Source: an uncultured Pelagibacteraceae bacterium
Lineage (GTDB): Bacteria > Pseudomonadota > Alphaproteobacteria > Pelagibacterales > Pelagibacteraceae
Direction: 5' to 3'
DNA: 64,000 nt
Assembly: GCA_902591185.1 (NCBI GenBank)
Contig: CACIZU010000003.1
Span: 1 to 64,000, forward strand
In this document: piece after piece, positions 48,881 to 59,063 of the stretch
Layout of the letters: each line of letters opens with the position of its first letter
Position numbering within the stretch: position 1 is the first letter of the stretch
The notes under the pieces: model-generated
The model's database searches: none
The model's input: only the letters and a program-made list of their open reading frames with translations
What the model was told of the DNA's origin: nothing
Position numbers and translations under genes: made by a program

Positions 48881-49775
48881 AACAGTTAACTCAAATTATA
48901 AAAAACTAGAACAAAAGTCTAAATATACAAACATGTTTTTAAGATGGTTTTTGTATTTTGTGTTAATACTTTTTGCATCTTATTTTATATTTCCACTTTA
49001 CGTGATGATTGTAACTTCTCTTAAAACAATGGAAGAAATTCGACAAGGAACATTGCTAACATGGCCTAGTTCTCTAAATTTTGACTCATGGCTAGTTGCT
49101 TGGGGAGGAAGAGGTTATGGCGCAGGAGATACTTTTCTAAGACCTTATTTTTGGAATTCAATTAAAATGGTAGTTCCTGCAGTATTTTTTTCAACCTTTA
49201 TAGGTGCTATGACAGGTTATGTTTTAACTAAATGGAGATTTAAAGGAGATAGTTGGGTTTTTCTATTTTTGTTATTCGGTTGCTTTATACCTTTTCAAGC
49301 AATTTTATTACCAATGGCAAGAACTTTGGGAGCATTAGGTATTTCAAATTCAATTATTGGTTTAGTGGTTGTCCACACTGTTTATGGAATTCCTTTTACT
49401 ACTTTGTTTTTTAGAAATTATTATGTTTCTATTCCAACAGAACTAGTCAAAGCCGCAAGAATAGATGGTGCAGGATTTTTTAAAATATTTTTTAAAATAC
49501 TGCTTCCTATATCTGCGCCAATAATTGTTGTTACTGTAATTTGGCAGTTCACTCAAATATGGAATGATTTTTTATTTGGATCTACTTTTTCATTTGGTGA
49601 AGCTGCACCAATTCAAGTAGCTTTAAACAACATGGTTTTATCAAGTACAAGCGTTAAAGAGTATAATGTTGATATGGCTTCTGCAATAATTGCAGGTATC
49701 CCAACACTTATTGTTTATGTCTTGGCTGGTAAGTATTTTATTAGAGGATTAACATCAGGAGCAGTGAAAGGATAA
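48870..49775 (+). CDS. Sugar ABC transporter permease (MalG-type)
   Basis: Hydrophobic; PTELVKAARIDGAGFFKIFFKILLPISAP. Confidence 0.94.
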   Translation: MQAKTVNSNYKKLEQKSKYTNMFLRWFLYFVLILFASYFIFPLYVMIVTSLKTMEEIRQGTLLTWPSSLNFDSWLVAWGGRGYGAGDTFLRPYFWNSIKMVVPAVFFSTFIGAMTGYVLTKWRFKGDSWVFLFLLFGCFIPFQAILLPMARTLGALGISNSIIGLVVVHTVYGIPFTTLFFRNYYVSIPTELVKAARIDGAGFFKIFFKILLPISAPIIVVTVIWQFTQIWNDFLFGSTFSFGEAAPIQVALNNMVLSSTSVKEYNVDMASAIIAGIPTLIVYVLAGKYFIRGLTSGAVKG

Positions 49776-49777
49776 AA

Positions 49778-50872
49778 ATGAAAACATTAAAAATTGAAGA
49801 GCTTTCAAAAAATTTTGGAACTACAGAGGTGTTAAAAAAAATTAATCTCGAGATTGATGAAGGAAATTTTTTAGTACTTTTAGGGCCTTCTGGTTGCGGA
49901 AAATCAACTTTACTTAATATAATTGCTGGCCTTGAAACTATTAATGAGGGAAACGTTTATATTGATGACTACAATGTAAGCAAAGTAGAGCCTAAAGATA
50001 GGAATATTGCCATGGTTTTTCAATCTTACGCTTTATATCCATCAATGAATGTAAAAGAAAATATGGTTTTTGGTTTAAAACAAGCAAAAATATCAAAAGA
50101 AAAAATTGAAGAACAGCTGACTAAAGTCTCTTCTTTTTTGCAAGTAGACGAACTGTTAAATAGAAAACCTTCTCAATTATCTGGTGGTCAAAGACAGCGA
50201 GTTGCAATTGGTAGAGCTTTAGTTAGAGAACCAAGAATTTTCTTATTTGATGAACCTTTATCAAACTTAGACGCTAAATTGAGAGTTGAAATGAGAAGAG
50301 AAATTAAAAAACTTCACCAAAAATTAAAAACTACTGTTGTGTATGTAACTCATGACCAAACTGAAGCTATGAGTTTAGGAACTAAAATAGCAATAATGAA
50401 TCATGGTGTAATACAACAAAATGATTCACCAGAAAATATTTACAATAAACCTAGCAATACATTTGTTGCTGATTTTATTGGTTCTCCTTCGATGAATTTG
50501 ATTAAAGGTAAATTAAAACAAAGTTCAGATAAAATTTTTTTTACTGCTGAAGGAACAAATTTTGATATTCCAATTAACAATTATGATTTTAACAATACAT
50601 CTCAATTAGATAATAAAGAAGTGTGTTTTGGAATTAGGCCAGAACATATCCATTTTAAAAAATCTAATGAAGATGATTTTGAAGTTAATCTAAGAGCTGA
50701 TTTAAGTGAATATATTGGCCATGAACAAATCATGACTTTTAACTACGCAAATCAAGACCTTTTAGCAAAATTCCCATCAACAATTAAAATAGAGTTAAAC
50801 AAAGAAACAAAATTATATTTTGATTTAACACAAGTTTCATTATTTGATGCTAATTCAGAAGATAGAATTTAA
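49778..50872 (+). CDS. Sugar ABC transporter ATP-binding protein (UgpC/MalK-type)
   Basis: GPSGCGKSTLLNIIAGLE, QLSGGQRQRVAIGRALVREP, LFDEPLSNLDAKLR; C-terminal TOBE-like region. Confidence 0.95.
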   Translation: MKTLKIEELSKNFGTTEVLKKINLEIDEGNFLVLLGPSGCGKSTLLNIIAGLETINEGNVYIDDYNVSKVEPKDRNIAMVFQSYALYPSMNVKENMVFGLKQAKISKEKIEEQLTKVSSFLQVDELLNRKPSQLSGGQRQRVAIGRALVREPRIFLFDEPLSNLDAKLRVEMRREIKKLHQKLKTTVVYVTHDQTEAMSLGTKIAIMNHGVIQQNDSPENIYNKPSNTFVADFIGSPSMNLIKGKLKQSSDKIFFTAEGTNFDIPINNYDFNNTSQLDNKEVCFGIRPEHIHFKKSNEDDFEVNLRADLSEYIGHEQIMTFNYANQDLLAKFPSTIKIELNKETKLYFDLTQVSLFDANSEDRI

Positions 50873-50874
50873 TT

Positions 50875-51636
50875 ATGAAAGTAAAATATTCAGATTTAAA
50901 AAATAAAAGAGTTTTTATTTCAGGAGGTGGATCAGGAATTGGCGCAACAATAGTAGAGCATTTTTGTGAACAAAATAGCGAAGTTTATTTTATAGATATT
51001 AATATAAAAGCTTCAAAAAAATTAATAAAGAATATTAAAAAAAAAAAATTGAAAACCCCAAATTTTATTGAATGCAATATTTTAGATGTAAAAAGGTTAC
51101 AAAATATAATTAAAGAAATTATTAATAAGAAGGGGCCTATACATTGTTTAATAAATAGTGCTGCTAATGATGACAGACATACTACAGAACAAGTTGATGA
51201 AAAATATTGGGAAAATAGAATGGATATTAATTTAAAACATTATTTTTTTGCTGCACAAGCTGTGGTTAAAGGAATGAAAAAAATTAAGACAGGATCAATT
51301 GTAAATTTAAGCTCTGTATCATGGATGTTGGGAGAAGGAGATAAAGTAGTTTATGAAACTGCGAAATCAGCAGTAATTGGACTAACCAGATCTTTTGCCC
51401 AAGAGTTTGGGAAATATAATATTAGAACTAATTCAGTAATACCTGGCTCAATAGCTACTGAAAGACAGATCAAACATTGGTTAACACCAAAATATAAAAA
51501 ACTCATTCTAGACAGCCAGGCTTTAAAGCGCCAACTAAAACCTGAAGATGTGGCAAGACTGGTGTTATTTTTATCTTCTGATCAATCATCAGGATGTACA
51601 AAACAAAGTTTTGTAGTTGATGGTGGAATTACTTAA
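50875..51636 (+). CDS. SDR family oxidoreductase
   Basis: FISGGGSGIGATIVEHF, NLSSVSWMLGEGDKVVYETAKSAVIGLTR, FVVDGGIT. Confidence 0.93.
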   Translation: MKVKYSDLKNKRVFISGGGSGIGATIVEHFCEQNSEVYFIDINIKASKKLIKNIKKKKLKTPNFIECNILDVKRLQNIIKEIINKKGPIHCLINSAANDDRHTTEQVDEKYWENRMDINLKHYFFAAQAVVKGMKKIKTGSIVNLSSVSWMLGEGDKVVYETAKSAVIGLTRSFAQEFGKYNIRTNSVIPGSIATERQIKHWLTPKYKKLILDSQALKRQLKPEDVARLVLFLSSDQSSGCTKQSFVVDGGIT

Positions 51637-51699
51637 TTTAAGTTCAGTATATTAAATTCAAAAAAAGATATATATCTTACAAGTTTTGAAATCTTATAA

Positions 51700-52746
51700 A
51701 TGAAATTAAAGATAAAAAAAATAAACATTTCAATTGTTGGAACTGGTTTAATGGGTTTACAACATATTAAAGCTATTTTAAAATCTCAAAAAGCAAATTT
51801 ACACTCTATTGTTGATATAAGTAAGAATGCAAAAAACCTTTCTAAAAAATATAAAGTTCCTCTTTACTCAAATGTAGTTGAACTTTTAAAGTCTCAAAAT
51901 TTAGATGCTGTAATTGTAGCTACTCCAAATCAACTTCATGAAAAACACACAGTGAGTTTTTTAAAAAATAAGATACCTGTTTTATTAGAGAAACCTATCT
52001 CTGATAATCTAAAATCTGCAAAAAAAATAATAGATATTTCAAAAAGAAATAAAATACCTCTTTTGATTGGATATCATAGAAGACACAATTCTATCGTTTC
52101 AAAGGTAAAAAATATTATTAGCACAGGTAAACTTGGTAAGATTGTATCTGCAAATGTTTTATGTTGGATTTACAAACATAAAGAATATTACAAAGAAAAA
52201 TGGAGAGTTAGTAAAGGTGGTGGTCCATTAGGTATTAATCTTGTGCATGATATTGATATGATTTGTTATTTGCTCGGTCCTATTAAATATGTTCAAGCAT
52301 TTACAACCAACAAAAATAGAAAATTTAAAATTGAAGATACTGCAACTGTAAGTTTAATATTTAAGTCAGGAGCTTTATGCACTTTAAATATTTCTGACAC
52401 TATTGTTGCTCCCTGGAGTTATGAATTAACAGCAGGTGAAAATCCAGCTTATCCAAGAACCAATCAATCAGCTTATATGATAGGAGGAACAAAAGGATCT
52501 CTTCAATTTCCAAATTTAAAATATTGGTTTTATAAAAAAGAAAGAAGTTGGTGGAATAAAATTCTAGTAAGAAAAGATAAAAACAGGAAAGATGACAATA
52601 CATTGATCAATCAAATAAATCATTTTTCGGATGTGGTTATTAAAAAAACTAAGCCTAAAGTAAACGGTAATGACGGATTGATATCTCTTAAAATTTTTGC
52701 TGCAATTAAAAAAAGCGCAATGTCAGGCAAAAAAGTTAAAATTTAA
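51700..52746 (+). CDS. Gfo/Idh/MocA oxidoreductase
   Basis: SIVGTGLMGLQHIKAIL, LEKPISDNL, GYHRRHNSIV, GPLGINLVHDIDMICYLLGP. Confidence 0.92.
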   Translation: MKLKIKKINISIVGTGLMGLQHIKAILKSQKANLHSIVDISKNAKNLSKKYKVPLYSNVVELLKSQNLDAVIVATPNQLHEKHTVSFLKNKIPVLLEKPISDNLKSAKKIIDISKRNKIPLLIGYHRRHNSIVSKVKNIISTGKLGKIVSANVLCWIYKHKEYYKEKWRVSKGGGPLGINLVHDIDMICYLLGPIKYVQAFTTNKNRKFKIEDTATVSLIFKSGALCTLNISDTIVAPWSYELTAGENPAYPRTNQSAYMIGGTKGSLQFPNLKYWFYKKERSWWNKILVRKDKNRKDDNTLINQINHFSDVVIKKTKPKVNGNDGLISLKIFAAIKKSAMSGKKVKI

Positions 52747-52808
52747 ACATAAGTATTGTTAAATTATCATTAAATTTTTTAATCATACATTGTTTTGACA
52801 TATTTTAT

Positions 52809-53333
52809 TTGTTAACTTTATTTATGAAAAAAATATTCTTACTAATTATTTTAAGCTTATTTTTTATTACAAACGGTAATGCTGCTTGTGATGATCCTTT
52901 AACTGATGGTGTTGATTATTCAAACTGTAGATTTTCAGATGCACAGGATTTGCAAGGAAGTTATCTTCCAAACTCAAACCTTTCATTTGCAAGTTTTATT
53001 CAAGTAAATTTTGACAAAAGTATAATGATGAATTCAAATTTATCATTTGGTACTTTTCCTGAGTCTACATTTGTAAGAGCAAATCTTTATGAGACTGTTT
53101 CAATTGGAGCTAATTTTGAAAAATCTAACTTTAGTGGCTCAAATTTAACTAGAGTTGATTTTATGGGTGCAACTTTAATTGAAGCTAATTTCCAGAATTC
53201 TAATCTAATGGAAGCAAATTTTACTTCTTCTAATATAACAAATGCGAACTTTGATGGAGCTAATTTAATTGGAGCAACTTGGACAAATGGAGAAACTTGC
53301 GGTCCAGAGTCCATTGGTGTTTGTAATAAGTAA
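52809..53333 (+). CDS. Secreted pentapeptide-repeat protein
   Basis: Signal peptide then A(N/D)LXX-type repeats (ANLYETV..ANFEKSNFSGSNLTRVDFMGATLIEANFQNSNLMEANF). Confidence 0.85.
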   Translation: MLTLFMKKIFLLIILSLFFITNGNAACDDPLTDGVDYSNCRFSDAQDLQGSYLPNSNLSFASFIQVNFDKSIMMNSNLSFGTFPESTFVRANLYETVSIGANFEKSNFSGSNLTRVDFMGATLIEANFQNSNLMEANFTSSNITNANFDGANLIGATWTNGETCGPESIGVCNK

Positions 53334-53339
53334 CAATTA

Positions 53340-53636
53340 ATGAACAATTCAATCAAGACAGATGATGTGATTTTTAATTTCTTTAAACAAATATGTGATG
53401 AAAAAGATGACGTGAAATGTTTAGAATTAGGAAAAAATTGGATTCATGCAATGGAAACCAATTTATCTACCATGGAATCTAATCTAAATGGAGCAGATAA
53501 ACTGAAGCATAGAGATAATATACAAAGTAATCGTGATCACTTGAATAGTTTAAAAAAGAAAAGCTCTTCAGAATGGCGAGAATATGCAACTCAATGTATG
53601 ATTGAAATAATGAATCATAAAGGTCATCAGTCATAA
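53340..53636 (+). CDS. Small hypothetical protein (98 aa)
   Basis: Open frame directly after the pentapeptide gene; mostly helical, charged. Confidence 0.6.
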   Translation: MNNSIKTDDVIFNFFKQICDEKDDVKCLELGKNWIHAMETNLSTMESNLNGADKLKHRDNIQSNRDHLNSLKKKSSSEWREYATQCMIEIMNHKGHQS

Positions 53637-53761
53637 GTAATCAAGAAAAAGTTTTTTGGTTATATGCGCATCTTTAATAATCTTTACTTTGTAATACTTA
53701 ATTGAAAAATATTTTTTGTAAAAGACTTTCAATATTCGTAAAAATATAATAATAATTTTCT

Positions 53762-53825
53762 AAAGGGGTGTCTTAACAGACTGAGATTAAACCCTAAGAA
53801 CCTGTCCGGTAATTCAGAAAGGGAG
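53762..53825 (+). promoter_or_regulatory. TPP riboswitch (THI element)
   Basis: AAAGGGGTGTCTTAACAGACTGAGATTAAACCCTAAGAACCTGTCCGGTAATTCAGAAAGGGAG: THI-box signatures GGGGTGT, CTGAGA, ACCCT, AACCTG, CCGGTAAT, GGGA. Confidence 0.93.
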
Positions 53826-53829
53826 AATA

Positions 53830-55272
53830 ATGGATAAAACATATTTTATAAGTCAATCGACATCATTAACATTAGTAATCATCATTAGTTTGATTTTTGC
53901 GATTTTAGGAATTTATCATTCTAAGAAATATCAAGGGATAAACAATTATTTAACAGCAAATAGAAATATTGGATTATTTTCTTTAACAACAAGTTTGGTT
54001 GCTTCAGCATTAGGTGCTTGGATTTTATTTGGGCCTGCAGCAGCAGCCACTTGGGGTGGAATTGGTGCGGTAATTGGTTATGCTCTAGGCACAGCTTTTC
54101 CAATGTTTTTTTTAATTTATTTAGGAAGAAAAATAAGAAATGAATTTCCAAAAGGATCATCTTTGATTGAATTTGTGAGAAAAAAATTTGGAAAAAGTTT
54201 ATTCAAACTAATTTTATTAATGACTATATTTTATATGTTTATTTTTTTATGCGCCGAAGTTACAGCCGTAGCAGTTTTAATAAACTATATATCAGGAACT
54301 GAACTTTGGATTACTGCATTAACAGTACTTTTGGCAACTCTAACTTATACATTATATGGCGGTTTAAGAGCTTCAATATACACAGACAATATACAAATGA
54401 TTGTAATTGGGGTTCTTTTATTGATTTCAGTTTCATACATAAGCTCATTTACAGGAGATGAATTTTCTTTTGCATTTGTAGAGAAAAAAAATCCACAATT
54501 ATTAAGTGCTTCTTACATTCCTAATTATACAGCTGGCTTAACATTTTTTATAGCTGTAGCAGCAACGAACTTGTTTCATCAGGGAAATTGGCAAAGAGTA
54601 TATGCAGCAAAAAATTATAAAACTTTAAAAAAAAGTTTAATTATTTCTTTTTTTATTATTGTTCCGATTGTTTTTTTTATGGGTTTTGCTGGAATAGTTT
54701 CCTTTTCAATAGACTCAAGTAATAGACCAGATCTTGGATTTTTTACATTATTATTAAAAGAGCAAATTGAATTTTTATCATTAATAATAGTTATTCTTGG
54801 ATTGGCTTTAACTATTTCAACAGTAGATACTTTGATAAACGCGATTTCAAGTTTATTTGTTGTGGATGGCAAGGCAACGTTTAATCTTGATAAAAAAACA
54901 GATTATTTAAAACTATCTAAATATTTTATCATATTTCTTTCATTGATTGCTTTTATTATTGCCTCAAAAGGATTTGATATTTTATATTTATTTTTATTAG
55001 CAGATTTATTTTGTTGTGCTTTTGTTTTAACTGTTTTTTACAGCTTCTATAATAAAAATATTAATGAAAAAACTGCTTACATATCAATTGTAGTAGGTTT
55101 AGTAGGTGGTTTTTTATTGTTCCCGTTTCCTGATTTTTCTAAAAGTTTATTAGTTGGAATATTGATGCCTAAGGAAATGTTTACACCTTTTATTGTTCAG
55201 TCTTTATTATTTTTATCTTTTGTTGTAGCGACCTTCTTGCCTGCAATAATTTTAAGAATAAAAAAATTTTAG
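53830..55272 (+). CDS. thiV: Sodium:solute symporter family transporter, ThiV-type (thiamin pyrimidine precursor uptake)
   Basis: SSS-family membrane protein (GAWILFGPAAAATWGGIGAVIGYALGTAFP) directly behind a TPP riboswitch, as described for SAR11 ThiV. Confidence 0.85.
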   Translation: MDKTYFISQSTSLTLVIIISLIFAILGIYHSKKYQGINNYLTANRNIGLFSLTTSLVASALGAWILFGPAAAATWGGIGAVIGYALGTAFPMFFLIYLGRKIRNEFPKGSSLIEFVRKKFGKSLFKLILLMTIFYMFIFLCAEVTAVAVLINYISGTELWITALTVLLATLTYTLYGGLRASIYTDNIQMIVIGVLLLISVSYISSFTGDEFSFAFVEKKNPQLLSASYIPNYTAGLTFFIAVAATNLFHQGNWQRVYAAKNYKTLKKSLIISFFIIVPIVFFMGFAGIVSFSIDSSNRPDLGFFTLLLKEQIEFLSLIIVILGLALTISTVDTLINAISSLFVVDGKATFNLDKKTDYLKLSKYFIIFLSLIAFIIASKGFDILYLFLLADLFCCAFVLTVFYSFYNKNINEKTAYISIVVGLVGGFLLFPFPDFSKSLLVGILMPKEMFTPFIVQSLLFLSFVVATFLPAIILRIKKF

Positions 55273-55275
55273 CAA

Positions 55276-55647
55276 TTATTCTGAAGCATCTATTTGAGAA
55301 TAAATTTTTTCTCTATTGGTTTCACCTATAGTACGGGATAATTCTTTGTTATTTTTGTAGACAATAATAGTTGACCAATAATTAATATCTAATAATTTTG
55401 CAATATCTTTATTTTTTTTTTGCTCAAAACTTAAAAATAAAACATCCACAAAGTCTTCTTTTGCTTCATTTAATATTTTGACTTGTTTGGAACAAGAGTG
55501 ACAAGTTTTATTCCATGAATTAATAACTACAGTTTTACCTTCCATTTGTGCTTTTTTAAAAATTTCATTTGTAAAAGTAGTTTCTTTAGAATTAACGAAA
55601 GAGTTGCAATTTAAGATTACAAATAACAAAAGTAAAAATTTTTTCAT
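55276..55647 (-). CDS. Exported thioredoxin-like protein
   Basis: Signal peptide and NSWNKTCHSCSKQ (CxxC) in a thioredoxin-like fold. Confidence 0.8.
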   Translation of the reverse strand: MKKFLLLLFVILNCNSFVNSKETTFTNEIFKKAQMEGKTVVINSWNKTCHSCSKQVKILNEAKEDFVDVLFLSFEQKKNKDIAKLLDINYWSTIIVYKNNKELSRTIGETNREKIYSQIDASE

Positions 55648-55719
55648 AATTTTAGTTATTATAGTTTATTTAAATTTATTGTAATCTAAGAAATTGTCTT
55701 TATATACTCTGAAGTCAGC

Positions 55720-56655
55720 ATGTCAGAAAACCAAATAATCATTAATAACTTATCAAAAATTTACGATAATGGCTTTAAAGCACTAAAAAATATTAATCTT
55801 AACGTTAAAAAAGGTGAAATTTTTGCAATGCTTGGACCTAATGGTGCTGGGAAAACAACATTAATCAACATTATCTGTGGAATTGTAAAATCTTCATCTG
55901 GAAAAGTTACAGTAGATAATTTTAATATTATCGATGATTATAGAGAAACTCGTTCAAGAATTGGATTGGTTCCTCAAGAACTAACTTTAGAACAATTTGA
56001 AACAGTTTTTAATAATGTGTCTTATTCTAGAGGCTTGTATGGAAAAAAACCTGATCCAGCTCACATCGAAAAAATTTTAAAAGATTTAATTTTATGGGAT
56101 AAAAAAGATTTAAGATTAAATCAGCTTTCGGGTGGAATGAAAAGAAGAGTTTTAATTGCAAAAGCACTTTCTCATGAACCATCAATATTATTTTTAGACG
56201 AACCAACAGCGGGAGTTGATGTTGAATTAAGAAAGGAAATGTGGAAATTGGTTGAAAACTTAAGAAAAACAGGTGTAACAATTATTTTAACCACTCATTA
56301 TATAGAAGAAGCAGAGGCTATTGCTGATCGAGTTGGTGTTATTAATCAAGGAGAGATTATTATTGTAGATGATACAAAAGCATTGTTAAAAAAAATGGGT
56401 CATAAAAAACTTACCATTGAACTTCAGGAAAAAATTAATGAAATTCCAGTTCAGCTTAAAAAGTATAAATTAATATTAGGTAATGACAATATGTCTTTAG
56501 ATTACACTTATAATGTTCAAGATGAACAAACAGGTATTACCAACTTGTTGCAAGAATTAAAAGATGTAGGCTTGAAATTAAGAGATTTAAAAACTGAACA
56601 AAATAGCTTAGAAAAAATATTTGTTAGCTTAGTGAGGGAAAATAATGAAGTTTAA
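55720..56655 (+). CDS. ABC-2 type transporter ATP-binding protein
   Basis: [48 protein letters not shown]. Confidence 0.95.
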   Translation: MSENQIIINNLSKIYDNGFKALKNINLNVKKGEIFAMLGPNGAGKTTLINIICGIVKSSSGKVTVDNFNIIDDYRETRSRIGLVPQELTLEQFETVFNNVSYSRGLYGKKPDPAHIEKILKDLILWDKKDLRLNQLSGGMKRRVLIAKALSHEPSILFLDEPTAGVDVELRKEMWKLVENLRKTGVTIILTTHYIEEAEAIADRVGVINQGEIIIVDDTKALLKKMGHKKLTIELQEKINEIPVQLKKYKLILGNDNMSLDYTYNVQDEQTGITNLLQELKDVGLKLRDLKTEQNSLEKIFVSLVRENNEV

Positions 56656-57412
56656 TTTTTACGCTTTTAAAGCAATTTACTTTCATGAAATGGACCGGTT
56701 CAAAAGAACATTAGGACAATCTTTGATTTCACCAGTGTTATCTACTTCGTTATATTTTATTGTATTTGGTTCTGTCATTGGTGGATATGTTGAAAATATT
56801 GATGGCATTAGTTATGGATCTTATATTGTACCAGGTTTACTTATGTTAACTTTGTTAACACAATCAATTAGCAATACTTCATTTGGAATTTTCTTTCCTA
56901 AATTTAATGGAACAATTTATGAAATTTTAGCAGCACCAATATCTACGTTTGAAATAGTATTGGCTTTTGTTGGAGCTGGAGCAACAAAAACTCTTATCAT
57001 AGGTGTTGTAATATTTATAACTTCAACTTTCTTTGTTGATGTTTATGTACAAAAACCATTTTTAATGATTATGTTACTTGTACTGGTAGCATTTACTTTT
57101 GCTTTATTTGGTTTCTTAATAGGTCTGATGAGTTCTAATTTTGAACAACTGTCAGTAATACCTACTTTAGTTATTACTCCTATGGTTTTTTTAGGTGGAA
57201 GTTTATATTCTTTAGATATGTTACCTCCATTTTGGCAAACAGTTACTTACTTTAATCCTGTAGTTTATTTGATAAATGGTATGAGATTTTCTTTTTATGG
57301 TGTTTCTGATTTTAATATTTGGATAAGTATTGGATCAATGATTTTATTCTTAGTTTTATGTGTGACAGTAGTAACCTTATTGCTTAAAAAAGGTTATAAT
57401 ATAAAGAATTAA
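56645..57412 (+). CDS. ABC-2 type transporter permease
   Basis: Hydrophobic; [41 protein letters not shown]. Confidence 0.94.
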   Translation: MKFNFYAFKAIYFHEMDRFKRTLGQSLISPVLSTSLYFIVFGSVIGGYVENIDGISYGSYIVPGLLMLTLLTQSISNTSFGIFFPKFNGTIYEILAAPISTFEIVLAFVGAGATKTLIIGVVIFITSTFFVDVYVQKPFLMIMLLVLVAFTFALFGFLIGLMSSNFEQLSVIPTLVITPMVFLGGSLYSLDMLPPFWQTVTYFNPVVYLINGMRFSFYGVSDFNIWISIGSMILFLVLCVTVVTLLLKKGYNIKN

Positions 57413-57417
57413 ACAAA

Positions 57418-57452
57418 CAAAAAAATAGCCCAGTTAAGGGCTATTAAAAAAT
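57418..57452. terminator. Bidirectional intrinsic terminator between convergent genes
   Basis: AAAAAAATAGCCCAGTTAAGGGCTATTAAAAAA. Confidence 0.75.
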
Positions 57453-57468
57453 ATGAGGGAATTAATTT

Positions 57469-58743
57469 TTAAAATTGTTCGGATTCTGTAGAACCAGCCA
57501 TTGCAGTTGTTGAACTTGTTCCACTACTTATCGTGTTTGAAACAGCATCAAAATATGAGGTTCCAACTTCTCTTTGATGTTTAACGCTTGTATAACCATC
57601 TTTCTCTCGAGAAAATTCTTGTTGTTGAATTTTAGAGTAAGCAGCCATACCTTCTTTTTTATATTTTTCAGCAAGCTCAAAAATAGCTATATTTTGAGTA
57701 TGAAATCCAGCAAGAGTGATAAATTGAAATTTATATCCCATTTTGCTTATCTCTTGTTGAAAAGAAGCAATTTCATCATCGCTTAAATGTTTTTTCCAAT
57801 TAAATGAAGGAGAACAATTATATGCTAATAATTTTCCAGGAAATTTTTCATGTATTGCATCAGCAAATTTTTTCGCTTCTTTTAGATTTGGAGTTGCTGT
57901 TTCACACCAGATTAAATCTGAATAAGGTGCGTAAGCAAGGCCTCTTGAGATAGCTTGTTCAATTCCATCTTTTACGTAAAAGAAGCCTTCTGGTGATCTT
58001 TCACCTGTTAAAAATGGTTTGTCATTTTCATCATGATCATTTGTAATTAATTTTGCAGCATTAGCATCTGTTCTTGCCAAAATAATTAATGGTACATCAG
58101 CAATATCTGCAGCAAGTCTTGCAGCTTTTAAATTTTTAATCATTGTTCCTGTTGGAACTAAGACTTTACCACCCATATGACCACATTTTTTTTCACTAGC
58201 TAATTGATCTTCAAAGTGAACGCCAGCAGCACCAGCTTTAATAAATTTTTTTGCAAGCTCAAATACGTTTAGTGGTCCACCAAAACCTGCTTCACCATCT
58301 GCAATAATTGGCAACATATAATCAACTTTATTTTCTTTATTCATGTCACCATCTTTAATTTCCATATGTTGAATTTGATCAGCTCTAATTAAAGCATTAT
58401 TCATAGATTCAACTAATTTTGGTGCGCTATCGTAAGGATATAAAGATTGATCAGGATACATTTCCCCAGCAGTATTTGCATCTGCCGCAACTTGCCATCC
58501 ACTTAAGTAAATAGCTTTTAATCCTGCTTTAGCATGTTGAACAGCATGATTTCCTGAAAGAGAACCCAATGTATTAATATAAGGTTCAGAATTTAATAAT
58601 TTCCATAACTTTTCTGATTGTTGTTTACACAAAGAATATTCAATTTTAATTGAACCTCTAAGTCTTTCAACTTCTTCAGTAGAATAATCACGTTTAATTC
58701 CAAGAAATCTTTTTAAATCGTATGAGATATTTTCTGCACTCAT
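57469..58743 (-). CDS. aceA: Isocitrate lyase
   Basis: [56 protein letters not shown]. Confidence 0.97.
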   Translation of the reverse strand: MSAENISYDLKRFLGIKRDYSTEEVERLRGSIKIEYSLCKQQSEKLWKLLNSEPYINTLGSLSGNHAVQHAKAGLKAIYLSGWQVAADANTAGEMYPDQSLYPYDSAPKLVESMNNALIRADQIQHMEIKDGDMNKENKVDYMLPIIADGEAGFGGPLNVFELAKKFIKAGAAGVHFEDQLASEKKCGHMGGKVLVPTGTMIKNLKAARLAADIADVPLIILARTDANAAKLITNDHDENDKPFLTGERSPEGFFYVKDGIEQAISRGLAYAPYSDLIWCETATPNLKEAKKFADAIHEKFPGKLLAYNCSPSFNWKKHLSDDEIASFQQEISKMGYKFQFITLAGFHTQNIAIFELAEKYKKEGMAAYSKIQQQEFSREKDGYTSVKHQREVGTSYFDAVSNTISSGTSSTTAMAGSTESEQF

Positions 58744-58790
58744 TTTAGTAAATCCTTTAGTTATTTAGAAAATGTAATAAGTTGAACGAA

Positions 58791-58952
58791 TTAATTACCG
58801 TTGTTGAGAGTATCAACTAGATCTTTCATTCCACTTGAACCCCAATCACAATGATCATCTCTCATATAAATTCCTCTACTATTATGTTTAATCAGATCTT
58901 CATGACTGATGATTTGAGCTTCATTTTCTTTATTTTTTAATTTTTCGTCCAT
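58791..58952 (-). CDS. Small hypothetical protein (53 aa) in the aceA leader, not in the supplied track
   Basis: Manual translation: MDEKLKNKENEAQIISHEDLIKHNSRGIYMRDDHCDWGSSGMKDLVDTLNNGN; 47 nt upstream of aceA. Confidence 0.55.
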   Translation of the reverse strand: MDEKLKNKENEAQIISHEDLIKHNSRGIYMRDDHCDWGSSGMKDLVDTLNNGN

Positions 58953-58965
58953 ATAAAGCTTTTAA

Positions 58966-59055
58966 TTTACAAGATTTACAAAATCTATAAAAAACTAAAA
59001 AAAGCTTGTAAATCAAAGAAAAAAATTGTAAAAATAAATTTACAAAATTTACAAA
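58966..59055. promoter_or_regulatory. Cluster of TTTACAA/TTGTAAA boxes in the aceA-regulator divergent region
   Basis: TTTACAAGATTTACAAA (58966-58982), TTGTAAA (59006, 59026), TTTACAAAATTTACAAA (59039-59055). Confidence 0.65.
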
Positions 59056-59063
59056 TAGTAAAT

